A stretch of 11,181 nucleotides of DNA from Kmv42 sp040757455 (GCA_040757455.1 JBFLXE010000087.1:1-11181); one strand, 5' to 3'. Shown: positions 1-6,376, numbered from the stretch's first letter. A program made the numbers and translations. Notes: generated by a model from the sequence alone, not told the origin.

Positions 1-7
1 TGTTTAA

Positions 8-124
8 TTGGACAGCATCTCATGTACAGAAAAGGGAACCTGGTTTTGAAAATGCACTTTTTCTTGTCTAAAAGCCTTATTTCATGCGAGGGCATTTTAT
101 AAATTCAGATTATTTTGGACAGCA
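8..124. repeat. 10-bp direct repeat pair TTGGACAGCA
   Basis: The ten bases TTGGACAGCA occur at 8-17 and again at 115-124, 107 bp apart. The second copy lies just upstream of the TATAAT box that precedes the broken nucleotidyltransferase gene. The repeat could be a pair of operator half-sites, the scar of a small insertion, or chance in an AT-rich stretch. Nothing between the copies resembles a known element. The plus strand is open from position 3 to 68 in one frame, ending in TAA at 69-71, which could be the tail of an upstream gene, but it is too short to identify. Confidence 0.4.
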
Positions 125-133
125 ATGCTCTGC

Positions 134-139
134 TATAAT
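134..139 (+). promoter_or_regulatory. TATAAT -10 box before the nucleotidyltransferase relic
   Basis: A perfect TATAAT lies at 134-139. The position 17 bp upstream (111-116, TATTTT) is a poor -35. The better-looking TTGGAC at 115-120 is only 13 bp away, which is too close for a standard sigma-70 promoter. Transcription would begin at about 145-147, practically on the ATG at 146, so any transcript would be nearly leaderless. The box may be a remnant of the promoter that once served the broken gene. Confidence 0.35.
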
Positions 140-145
140 TACTAA

Positions 146-442
146 ATGAAAAAAATTGAAGAAATATGCAAAGAATATAATATAGTGCTCTGTTATCTTT
201 TTGGCTCTTAGCAGAATGCTGGAAAAGCTATATTGGAAGGGTCACCGGGTTGAGATAATGGATACTGAATCAGACATAGATTTTGCAGTACTTTTGCAAA
301 GCCTTCTGAAAATAGCCTTGAAATCTATGCATCTTTGAGCCTTGATTTTCAGGAGCTTGTTTCTCCACTCAAAGCAGATTCCCGTTTATTATTTATGTAT
401 TATCATTTTCATTATCGGCAATTGGCCATACAAAAGGCTTAA
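146..442 (+). pseudogene. broken MNT-type nucleotidyltransferase (antitoxin-like)
   Basis: The reading frame from ATG 146 gives MKKIEEICKEYNIVLCYLFGS, the classic start of a minimal nucleotidyltransferase (MNT/MntA) domain with its YLFGS motif, and then hits TAG at 209-211. Further on, frame +3 from about 258 reads DTESDIDFAVLL, which contains the family's catalytic D-x-D (SDID). Sequence resembling the family tail (SLEIYASLSLDFQELVSPL) then follows in the original frame and ends at TAA 440-442. The gene therefore carries one nonsense codon and two compensating frame changes and cannot make an intact protein. In the family, MNT proteins pair with HEPN ribonucleases as antitoxins that AMPylate the toxin. 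No HEPN gene is visible here, so this is probably an eroded toxin-antitoxin remnant. Sequencing error is a possible but less likely explanation for three separate lesions. Confidence 0.8.
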
Positions 443-933
443 CAAACAACATGAGCGATGAGGCGGAGCTTCGCATCAGGCTCCCTGTCAGGCGGAAGTA
501 TTTCGAGAGGGAGTTGCCATACATCGCCTATCTTCTCCCACTGTTCTTTATCAAAGAGCACTCTTGCCACAAAGTCATCCTTCTTTGTAATCACCTCAAA
601 CCGTTTGCATGCTGATAGACTTGCGAATTTACCAATGCCAAACTGTCCAATCCTGTCACGGTTGTAAATCGGGGATTTAGGAGCATAAAGTTTCTGTTGA
701 GAGCCGATATTAAAATACTGCCTTAGCCCTTCTCTGTCCGTGCCAGCGCCATTGTCTCTAATCTCTATGGCATCTTCTGTAACAATGATCTCGACCAGAG
801 TTGCGTCTGCATCATAAGCATTATTAACAAGTTCTCTTACAAACTCGATACTCTCTGTATAAAGTCTCTCGCCTATCGTTATTATATGGCTTTTATCAAT
901 CGTTACAGGAATGAATTCACGGGATGATTGCAT
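439..933 (-). CDS. short GHKL/HATPase-type ATP-binding protein, probably C-terminally truncated
   Basis: The 164-residue product carries the Bergerat ATP-binding fold shared by Hsp90, MutL and topoisomerase VI. The N box is ELVNNAYDADA (residues 34-44; Glu34 as general base, Asn38 region for Mg), the G1 box is DNGAGT (60-65), and the G2 lid motif is GQFGIGKFAS (96-105). Related bacterial proteins, as remembered, open the same way (EFIPVTIDKSHI, residues 6-17) but run to several hundred residues with a transducer domain. Here the protein stops soon after the nucleotide-binding domain in an unconserved-looking tail (KLRLIAHVVC). Its stop overlaps the stop of the decayed nucleotidyltransferase on the other strand, which suggests a deletion or rearrangement joined the two ends. 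The start is supported by GAGGG at 942-946, eight bases upstream. It overlaps the alcohol dehydrogenase gene by 17 bases, so the two are probably co-translated. Substrate and function are unknown. Confidence 0.75.
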   Translation of the reverse strand: MQSSREFIPVTIDKSHIITIGERLYTESIEFVRELVNNAYDADATLVEIIVTEDAIEIRDNGAGTDREGLRQYFNIGSQQKLYAPKSPIYNRDRIGQFGIGKFASLSACKRFEVITKKDDFVARVLFDKEQWEKIGDVWQLPLEILPPDREPDAKLRLIAHVVC

Positions 934-2104
934 ATTTTATTCCCTCGCCTTTTGACAATTTATCGAATGCCTTTTTTATATTTCTCAGTGAATATATCCC
1001 TGAAATAAGCTTCGAAACCTCAAGCTTTCCTGAACACAGGAGTTTATATGCCTTTCTCACGTCAGTCGGGGTATAGTGGAAAACTCCTTTCAAAGTAATC
1101 TCATCATAATGAAGTCTTCCTGTATCATATGAAACCCTTGTACCTGATGGGCAACCTCCGAAGAGAATAACTGTCCCACCTCGTCTGACGTAATTGACAG
1201 AGGACTCCCAGACTTCAGGCCGACCTGTGCATTCAAAGACATAATCGAAGCCAATGAAGCTCCGACATTTTTCTGAAATCCCCCCATACCCCCCTTTTCC
1301 AAAGGGGGGAGAAGAAGATAATTTTCCAAAGGGGGGAGAAGAGGATTTTCGAAAAGGGGAAGAAGAAGATAATTTTCCGAGGGAGGGGGATATTTTATTA
1401 GGTGATTTATCAACATTAAAGATTTCATTATCCTCCCCTTTCCTAAAAGGGGGTAGGAGGGGATTACTGGTAAATACAGAATGAGCACCAAGCTGTTTTG
1501 CTATTCTGAGTTTGCTGCTATGTTTATCCATTACGGTTACTAATACCCCTTTTTCTCTCAAAAGCAATAGGTGCAGAAGTCCGATAGGTCCCGCTCCTAT
1601 AACAAGTGCTTTGTCACCTTTCTGAATGTTTAGCGATTCGATACTGTGGACAACACATGAAAGAGGCTCCAGGAATGCGGCTTCTTCAAAGGTTATATTT
1701 TCTGGTTTATGAAATACATTCTGTTTCACAATATGGGCTGGAAGAAGTATATATTCCGCAAAGGCGCCGAGTACTTTTGTATCCATTATCTTTTCACAAA
1801 GATTAAAAGCTTTCTTTCCGCAATAACTGCATTTAAGACACGGGGCGCTATGAACTGACATTATTTCGTCTGTTTCCCTAAATCCGTTGACGCCCTTTCC
1901 AACACTTGCTATAACGCCGGAGAATTCGTGGCCGAAAAGATGAGGCATCGGGATCATGGGATGTCCGCGCATGAATGCCTTCAGGTCGGTTCCGCACGTA
2001 AGGGCAGCCTTGATTTTGACGAGTAATTCTCCTCGTGCAGGCTCTGGTAATTCTATTTTGCGCAGCTCTATCTTGCCTGGCCCGACAATGAAATTTGCGA
2101 GCAA
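917..2104 (-). CDS. zinc-dependent medium-chain alcohol dehydrogenase with in-frame repeat insertion
   Basis: The product is a GroES-like/Rossmann medium-chain dehydrogenase of about 395 residues, expected to oxidise an alcohol or polyol with NAD(P). The substrate cannot be named from sequence. Catalytic zinc ligands are seen as Cys37 (LTCGTDLKAF), His59-Glu60 (LFGHEFSG) and Glu146 (AAFLEPLSC). A structural-zinc set Cys89/92/95/103 (CLKCSYCGKKAFNLC) is complete. The dinucleotide motif is GAGPIG (170-175), followed by VTVMDK. Residues about 214-277 are foreign low-complexity sequence (SSSPPFGK repeats) encoded by a palindromic repeat element between LGAHSVF and FDYVFECTG. The usual length is about 340-350, so the insert explains most of the excess. 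The TTG start at 2104 is preferred over ATG 2158: family alignment begins near LANFIVGPGKIE, GGAG lies seven bases upstream, and it sits one base after the stop of the preceding gene. Whether the enlarged protein still folds is unknown. Confidence 0.88.
   Translation of the reverse strand: MLANFIVGPGKIELRKIELPEPARGELLVKIKAALTCGTDLKAFMRGHPMIPMPHLFGHEFSGVIASVGKGVNGFRETDEIMSVHSAPCLKCSYCGKKAFNLCEKIMDTKVLGAFAEYILLPAHIVKQNVFHKPENITFEEAAFLEPLSCVVHSIESLNIQKGDKALVIGAGPIGLLHLLLLREKGVLVTVMDKHSSKLRIAKQLGAHSVFTSNPLLPPFRKGEDNEIFNVDKSPNKISPSLGKLSSSSPFRKSSSPPFGKLSSSPPFGKGGYGGISEKCRSFIGFDYVFECTGRPEVWESSVNYVRRGGTVILFGGCPSGTRVSYDTGRLHYDEITLKGVFHYTPTDVRKAYKLLCSGKLEVSKLISGIYSLRNIKKAFDKLSKGEGIKYAIIP
1276..1465. 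repeat. palindromic C/G-tract repeat element inside the dehydrogenase gene
   Basis: The element is about 190 bp, bounded by AAATCCCCCC on the left (1276-1285) and GGGGATT on the right (1459-1465), which are inverted relative to each other. The left end forms a perfect hairpin (CCCCCCTTT, loop TCC, AAAGGGGGG; 1289-1309). The right end forms a 7-bp hairpin (CCCCTTT, loop CCTA, AAAGGGG; 1435-1452). Between them lie a tandem array (1295-1390) and an AT-rich spacer (about 1391-1430). On the minus strand the element is open in the dehydrogenase frame and adds about 64 residues. It has no transposase and resembles a MITE-like or REP-like interspersed repeat. A shorter relative is found at 7639-7721. 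Confidence 0.8.
1295..1390. repeat. short tandem array, units 27/24/27 bp plus a partial unit
   Basis: Units begin with TTTTCC or TTTTCG: 1295-1321 (27 bp), 1322-1345 (24 bp), 1346-1372 (27 bp) and a partial unit 1373-1390. Each carries an A-tract and G-tract followed by AGAAGAAGATAA-like sequence. Read on the minus strand in the dehydrogenase frame they encode LSSSPPFGK, SSSPPFGK, LSSSSPFRK and SPSLGK. All full units are multiples of three, so expansion or loss of a unit does not shift the frame. Confidence 0.85.
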
Positions 2105-2105
2105 C

Positions 2106-2354
2106 TTAGATCTCCATCTTTCCACCGAGTATTTGACCAAGAATCGCCGCGAATGCAAAGAGCGGTATGAATTTTATGTCTATTTGCGATATGGTTCTCG
2201 CAATAAAAACAAAAGGTATGGGAACGTGAATGCAAAGAAACCATCGGAAGGAAAACTTCTTTGTTCGTGTCCTTGCATAACCGAAAGGCAGATTGAGCAG
2301 CAGCGTGAATAGAGACAGAATGACAATAGCAGAAAAATTGTGGGAAATATCCAT
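2106..2354 (-). CDS. small three-helix membrane protein of unknown function
   Basis: The product has 82 residues and is mostly hydrophobic. There are likely membrane segments at about 8-24, 38-54 and 60-77, separated by a basic loop (YARTRTKKFSFRW, residues 26-38). The pattern LLNLPFGYxRxxxKKFSxRWF followed by IHxPIPF and a GQxLGG end resembles a conserved, uncharacterised small membrane protein family, judged from memory only. Its TAA (2106-2108) is separated by a single base from the TTG start of the dehydrogenase gene, so the two are almost certainly translationally coupled. No clear Shine-Dalgarno sequence precedes the ATG at 2354. A promoter-like pair sits close enough upstream for a near-leaderless mRNA. 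The basic loop after helix 1 suggests that this loop faces the cytoplasm. Confidence 0.75.
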   Translation of the reverse strand: MDISHNFSAIVILSLFTLLLNLPFGYARTRTKKFSFRWFLCIHVPIPFVFIARTISQIDIKFIPLFAFAAILGQILGGKMEI

Positions 2355-2362
2355 GATTATGA

Positions 2363-2392
2363 AAAATAACGTATAAAGAGAATGTAAGTCAA
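2363..2392 (-). promoter_or_regulatory. possible sigma-70 promoter for the membrane-protein/dehydrogenase cluster
   Basis: On the minus strand TTGACT (2392-2387) is followed after 18 bp by TATTTT (2368-2363). The -35 matches five of six consensus bases and the -10 four of six. Transcription would start at about 2356, two bases before the ATG at 2354. It lies back to back with the plus-strand promoter candidate at 2406-2434. Confidence 0.45.
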
Positions 2393-2405
2393 ATCCTCAT
2401 GCATT

Positions 2406-2434
2406 TTGTGACCGGTTCCTATCCATGTTAAAAT
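2406..2434 (+). promoter_or_regulatory. possible sigma-70 promoter for the NifU-like gene
   Basis: TTGTGA (2406-2411) and TAAAAT (2429-2434) are separated by an optimal 17 bp. The predicted start at about 2441 leaves a very short leader, and the GGGA at 2450-2453 would then serve the ATG at 2463. Confidence 0.5.
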
Positions 2435-2447
2435 TCTCAGTATCGTA

Positions 2448-2687
2448 ATGGGACACGCAGAAATGGATAAAGAAGCCGAGGAGGCTTTGCGCGCAGAAAG
2501 GATTCGGGAGGTGATCGAGAGCCTACAGTGCATTTTGACATCCCACGAGAGTTGCGCAGAACTTATAGAATTTAAGGATAATAAGGCAGTCATTTACTGC
2601 GGGAAACCCTGTAAAAGCTGCGACAACAGATGTATTGAAGAGGCAATCAAGGAAAGATTTCCTGACGTTGAGGTGGTCATTCAATGA
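2448..2687 (+). CDS. small Cys-rich NifU C-terminal-like protein
   Basis: The product has 79 residues from ATG 2448, or 74 from ATG 2463, which has GGGA nine bases upstream and fits the predicted transcript start better. The arrangement IREVIESLQ - AELIEFKDNKAVIYCG - C-x2-C - IEEAIKERFPDVEVV matches the alpha/beta outline of the NifU C-terminal Fe-S scaffold domain (helix, strands, CxxC, helix, final strand). The usual LRPxLxxDGG motif is replaced by LQCILTSHESC. The cluster region reads CGKPCKSCDNRC, with Cys51, Cys55, Cys58 and Cys62 plus Cys28 and Cys36, which is more cysteines than the family norm. It probably binds or delivers an iron-sulfur cluster in the cytoplasm, but homology is judged by pattern only. 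It converges on mutS2, with four bases between the two stops. Confidence 0.68.
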   Translation: MGHAEMDKEAEEALRAERIREVIESLQCILTSHESCAELIEFKDNKAVIYCGKPCKSCDNRCIEEAIKERFPDVEVVIQ

Positions 2688-2691
2688 TCGT

Positions 2692-5058
2692 CTATGCAAG
2701 TTTTACGATGGTTACGCCGTTTCCTCCCTCCTGCCGAGTGCCGCTTCTCCATGATTTAACCAGAGGATGACCGTCGAGATGTTGGTGTATGGCTTTCATC
2801 AACAGCCCTTTCCCGATGCCATGAACGACCGTTATCTCTTCCAGTTCGGCAACAGCGGCATCATTAAGGAACCGTTCGAGGCGCGAAAGGGCATCGTCAA
2901 CTCTTAGTCCCACCAGACTAATTCGAGAAGATATAGAAACGTCAGACTGCCTTATTTCTGTCTCGATGCTTTTTGCCGCTACTTCCTTCCCTCGCTTACG
3001 TCCGATGTCAGAAGGGGGGACTTCTATTTCTTTATTTCCAGAACGTACTCTAAGACGACCATCCTTACTGTTTAAATCAACAATTTCGGCGTCATATCCA
3101 AGAGATTTGACAAAAACCACATCTCCCTTTTTCAGATCATACAGAGAAAGAGGTGCCTGCTCCGCCTCGTATTTAATGATATTTGTAATTATTTCTGCGT
3201 GGGCTGATTCAACCTCTTTGATGACTTTTTTGATTTTATCCTTATCTTTCTCTTTCTTGATTTCGTCAAGTAGGACATGCATTTGCCTTTTCGTATCCGC
3301 TACAATGGCAGATGCTTCTTGACAAGCCCTGGCAAGAATTTCATTGCCTCTGTCTTTCGTGTCAGCTATCATCTTATCAAGTTCTCTTTGTTTCTCTTCT
3401 AATTCGTGGTGTTGCCGCCGGATTTCCTCAAGTAGACTGTCATACTCCGACCTCTTTTCATTCAGGGTGGCAATCAAGTTGTCGAACTCGATTTTCAGGC
3501 TACCCAGCATCTCTTTCGCCTCACGAATTATCGATTCTGGCAGGCCGTAACTCCTGGCTATTTCGAGTGCATGAGATTGTCCGGGCTCACCTATCCTTAA
3601 TCTGTAAAGGGGATTGAGTGTTTTCTGATCAAATTCCATCGACGCGTTCACCATGCCTGCCGTCCTGTGCACAAATGCTTTGATATCTGATAAATGGGTT
3701 GTGGCGAAAAGCAGGGCGCCGCATCTTCTTATCTCATTCAAAATGGCACACGAGATTGCCGCGCCTTCTTCAGGGTCGGTTCCCGTGCCCAGTTCGTCGA
3801 TGAGCACTATTGTTGCCGCATCAGTTTTTCGCAGAATTTCTGAGATATTTGATATATGAGCAGAGAATGTGGAGAGGTTGTCTTCGATTGATTGTTCGTC
3901 ACCGATATCAACGAGTAGATCATTGGCCAGCGGAAATACAGACGATGAATCTGCAGGCACCGGCATGCCGGATAAAGCCATGAGCAAAAGAAGTCCGACT
4001 GTCTTTATGGCAATCGTCTTCCCTCCGGCGTTCGGGCCTGTTATTACCATGACAGTGTTATCACCGCCGAGTGAGACGTCGAGAGGGACCACATGACGAT
4101 CATTGCTGGCCCTCTTCAGCGTCAAATGAAGAAGCGGGTGTCTTGCTTTAACGAGATTGATAACGCCGGTTTCGTTTATCTGTGGCGGCGACATATCGAG
4201 AACATCGGAAAAAGTGGCTATACTATTTAAGACGTCAAGATAAAGGACCGTCCTGAATTCGGTTTCCATGTCATTAATAACTGCCCTTATGTGCGAACAG
4301 ATATTCCTGAGAATGCGGATCTCTTCTGCTTTCTGTTCTGCAAAAAGATTCTCGAGTTCATTCGCAAGGTGTATGATACCCAGAGGCTCTATGAATGCGG
4401 TCTCGCCGGATTTGGACACATCGTGAACTACGCCCGGTACCATTCCTTTTGAATCCATCCTGACAGGGATTACCCATCTGCCCGACCGCATGGTAATGAA
4501 TTCATCCTGCAGAAACACGGAAATCTTCTCGTCCCGAGTGATCTCTTCGAGCTTTTTACGGATTTTTCCTTCAAGTTTCCTGATCCTCGCTCTTATATCA
4601 GATAGAGGAAAGGATGCGCTGTCAAGGATGTTTCCTTCTCCATCTATGGAACGCAGAAGAATCTGGAGAATCGCCGGAAAACCGGTCAGCCCGCCTGCCA
4701 GCTCTCTTAAATTGGGAAGGTAGTCTTTATCTTTTATCTGCGAAAATAACGCTGATGAAATTTCGAGAAAAGGGATAAATTCTGAAAGTTCCCGGGGCTC
4801 AAGAATCGCTTCCTCCGGCCTGAGTTTTGTTAGAAGAGGAGATATATCCGAAAAATCAGAGAGTTTCAGCGGGTCGCCTTCGTGCGAAAGCCTCCGGATC
4901 TCCTGCACCTGATTAAGTCTGTGCTCCATGTCTCCCTTACTCTGCAACGGCTCAATCTGCAATACGGAATTTCGTGAGATCTCACTGTGTGTAAAATCAG
5001 AGATCAATCTGAGGAGTTTTGAGAATTCCAGGATTTCAAGAGATGTTTTCGAGATCAT
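2692..5058 (-). CDS. mutS2: MutS2 family ATPase (endonuclease MutS2 / RqcU-like)
   Basis: The 788-residue length is typical of MutS2. The N-terminal clamp/lever region (1-320) opens with the usual TSLEILEFSKLL. The ATPase has Walker A GPNAGGKT (341-348), the IGDEQSI motif (385-391), STFSAHI (396-402), Walker B IVLIDELGTGTDP (417-429) and the TTH switch (454-456). A long coiled coil spans about 520-625, a KOW-like segment 640-680, and a C-terminal Smr domain 714-788. MutS2 acts on recombination intermediates and, in Firmicutes, splits collided ribosomes. It lacks the mismatch-recognition domain of MutS1. In this Smr domain the LDLR nuclease motif reads LVGLR (715-719) and the HGKG loop reads HGIGKG (746-751), so nuclease activity is doubtful. 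The ATG at 5058 lies five bases after the rarA stop with no strong ribosome site, which suggests translational coupling to rarA. Confidence 0.97.
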   Translation of the reverse strand: MISKTSLEILEFSKLLRLISDFTHSEISRNSVLQIEPLQSKGDMEHRLNQVQEIRRLSHEGDPLKLSDFSDISPLLTKLRPEEAILEPRELSEFIPFLEISSALFSQIKDKDYLPNLRELAGGLTGFPAILQILLRSIDGEGNILDSASFPLSDIRARIRKLEGKIRKKLEEITRDEKISVFLQDEFITMRSGRWVIPVRMDSKGMVPGVVHDVSKSGETAFIEPLGIIHLANELENLFAEQKAEEIRILRNICSHIRAVINDMETEFRTVLYLDVLNSIATFSDVLDMSPPQINETGVINLVKARHPLLHLTLKRASNDRHVVPLDVSLGGDNTVMVITGPNAGGKTIAIKTVGLLLLMALSGMPVPADSSSVFPLANDLLVDIGDEQSIEDNLSTFSAHISNISEILRKTDAATIVLIDELGTGTDPEEGAAISCAILNEIRRCGALLFATTHLSDIKAFVHRTAGMVNASMEFDQKTLNPLYRLRIGEPGQSHALEIARSYGLPESIIREAKEMLGSLKIEFDNLIATLNEKRSEYDSLLEEIRRQHHELEEKQRELDKMIADTKDRGNEILARACQEASAIVADTKRQMHVLLDEIKKEKDKDKIKKVIKEVESAHAEIITNIIKYEAEQAPLSLYDLKKGDVVFVKSLGYDAEIVDLNSKDGRLRVRSGNKEIEVPPSDIGRKRGKEVAAKSIETEIRQSDVSISSRISLVGLRVDDALSRLERFLNDAAVAELEEITVVHGIGKGLLMKAIHQHLDGHPLVKSWRSGTRQEGGNGVTIVKLA

Positions 5059-5063
5059 CTATT

Positions 5064-6296
5064 TCAGGGATTATAATATTTCTTTTTCTTTTTCAGATAA
5101 TCCTGCTCCACATATCCGCCGTAATCATGCGGGTACTTGTATCCAGTTCCATGTCCCAATTCTTTAGCGCCGGGATAATGGCTGTCCTTCAGGTGGTCGG
5201 GTACTTCGAGCGTCTCCTCTGTAGCAACGTCTTTCCAGGCTGCTTCTATCGCTCTGTAACAGGCATTACTCTTTGGGGCCTTTGAGATATAGATTGTTGC
5301 CTGTGCAAGAGGGATTCTCGCCTCGGGCATACCCACGAACTCAACGGCTCTCAGCGCGGCAGTGGCAATCACCAAGGCTATGGGGTCGGCGTTTCCCACA
5401 TCTTCAGATGCGCATATAACAACCCGCCGTGCAACAAAACGTGGATCCTCGCCTGTATAGAGCATCTTCGCGAGATAATAGACGGCCGCATCCGGATCTG
5501 AGCCGCGCATGCTCTTAATAAAGGCAGAGATCGTATCATAGTGTTGATCTCCTTTTTTGTCATAAACGATAACCTTCTTCTGGATGGAGTCCTCCGCTAT
5601 CTCAAGCGTTATCTTAACATTGCCTTGTTTATCAGGAGGTGTCGTAAGCGCTGCAACTTCAAGAGCAGATAATGCCTTTCTTGCATCTCCATCGGACATC
5701 CTGGCAATATGCCCCAAGGCTTCTTTACTGACAATGATATTCCATTTGCCTAATCCACGTTCCCTGTCATGAAGTGCATTCTGCAATAATTTTATAACGT
5801 CTTTTTCCGGGAGAGGCTTCAATTCGAAAACCTGGCTTCTTGAAAGAAGCGCTGAATTTACATAAAAAAACGGATTCTCGACTGTCGCCGCGATAAGTAT
5901 GATATTGCCTTCTTCCACATCGGGGAGCAATGCGTCCTGCTGGAGTTTGTTAAATCTATGAATTTCGTCGAGAAAGACGATGGTGTGAATGCCTTTCGCT
6001 TTTCTTGCACGGGCTTCCTTGATAACTTTCCGTATCTCATCCAGACCTATCGTGGCCGCATTGAGCCATTCAAAATGAGAACGGGTTTTCTCCGCAATCA
6101 CTCTGGCAAGCGCTGTTTTGCCCGTACCTGGCGGCCCATAGAGGATGATCGATGAGATCCTGTCGGCCTCTATAGCTCTTCGCAGCAATTTGCCCGGAGC
6201 GAGAATATGCTCCTGCCCCACATATTCTTCAAGCGTTCTCGGACACATACGAAAGGCGAGAGGCGGCGCAGAGTTCTTTTCTTCAAATAATTCCAT
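5064..6296 (-). CDS. rarA: replication-associated recombination protein A (AAA+ ATPase)
   Basis: The 410-residue product is a RarA/MgsA/WRNIP1-family AAA+ clamp-loader-like ATPase that acts at stalled replication forks and gaps. Walker A is GPPGTGKT (54-61), Walker B is IVFLDEIHRF (106-115), sensor 1 is AATVENP (136-142), and the arginine finger lies in LLSRSQ (150-155). The C-terminal half has the family's CASEDVGNADP, PEARIPLAQATIY and YKYPHDYGGYVEQDYL signatures. It ends in an unusually lysine-rich run (KKKKKYYNP) encoded by an A-rich stretch. The ATG at 6296 matches the family start (RPRTLEEYVGQEHIL follows soon after), although only a weak AGG lies upstream. It is the first gene of a likely rarA-mutS2 operon and diverges from the attH-like gene. 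Confidence 0.97.
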   Translation of the reverse strand: MELFEEKNSAPPLAFRMCPRTLEEYVGQEHILAPGKLLRRAIEADRISSIILYGPPGTGKTALARVIAEKTRSHFEWLNAATIGLDEIRKVIKEARARKAKGIHTIVFLDEIHRFNKLQQDALLPDVEEGNIILIAATVENPFFYVNSALLSRSQVFELKPLPEKDVIKLLQNALHDRERGLGKWNIIVSKEALGHIARMSDGDARKALSALEVAALTTPPDKQGNVKITLEIAEDSIQKKVIVYDKKGDQHYDTISAFIKSMRGSDPDAAVYYLAKMLYTGEDPRFVARRVVICASEDVGNADPIALVIATAALRAVEFVGMPEARIPLAQATIYISKAPKSNACYRAIEAAWKDVATEETLEVPDHLKDSHYPGAKELGHGTGYKYPHDYGGYVEQDYLKKKKKYYNP

Positions 6297-6376
6297 AACT
6301 TATGTTTGCCTAAATGGGAAGAAATTTTCAAGCTGTAGGAAGGCATGAGGGGGAGTTAAGGATAATGTTTCCCAAT

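Noticed and set aside
115..139. TTGGAC-TATAAT promoter
   Set aside because: The spacer is only 13 bp, too short for sigma-70; only the -10 box is reported.
458..667. Ser-rich plus-strand open frames opposite the ATPase, mutS2, rarA and other genes
   Set aside because: They are shadows of strongly conserved genes on the other strand with no motifs or ribosome sites of their own.
1295..1390. CRISPR-like repeat array
   Set aside because: Units are directly tandem without unique spacers, are 24-27 bp, and lie in a coding frame; this is a tandem repeat, not CRISPR.
1254..1484. Plus-strand open frame and a second minus-strand open frame (1090-1491) through the repeat element
   Set aside because: They exist because C/G-tract repeats lack stops in several frames; they have no start signals or family motifs, whereas the dehydrogenase frame has conserved sequence on both sides.
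2106..2158. Longer dehydrogenase start at ATG 2158
   Set aside because: The extra 18 residues do not fit the family start and would overlap the upstream gene; TTG 2104 has a GGAG seven bases upstream and one-base spacing after the preceding stop.
2357..2593. Minus-strand 78-residue open frame opposite the NifU-like gene
   Set aside because: It is Ser/Ile-rich antisense sequence without a family pattern, while the plus strand has the Fe-S scaffold layout and a promoter.
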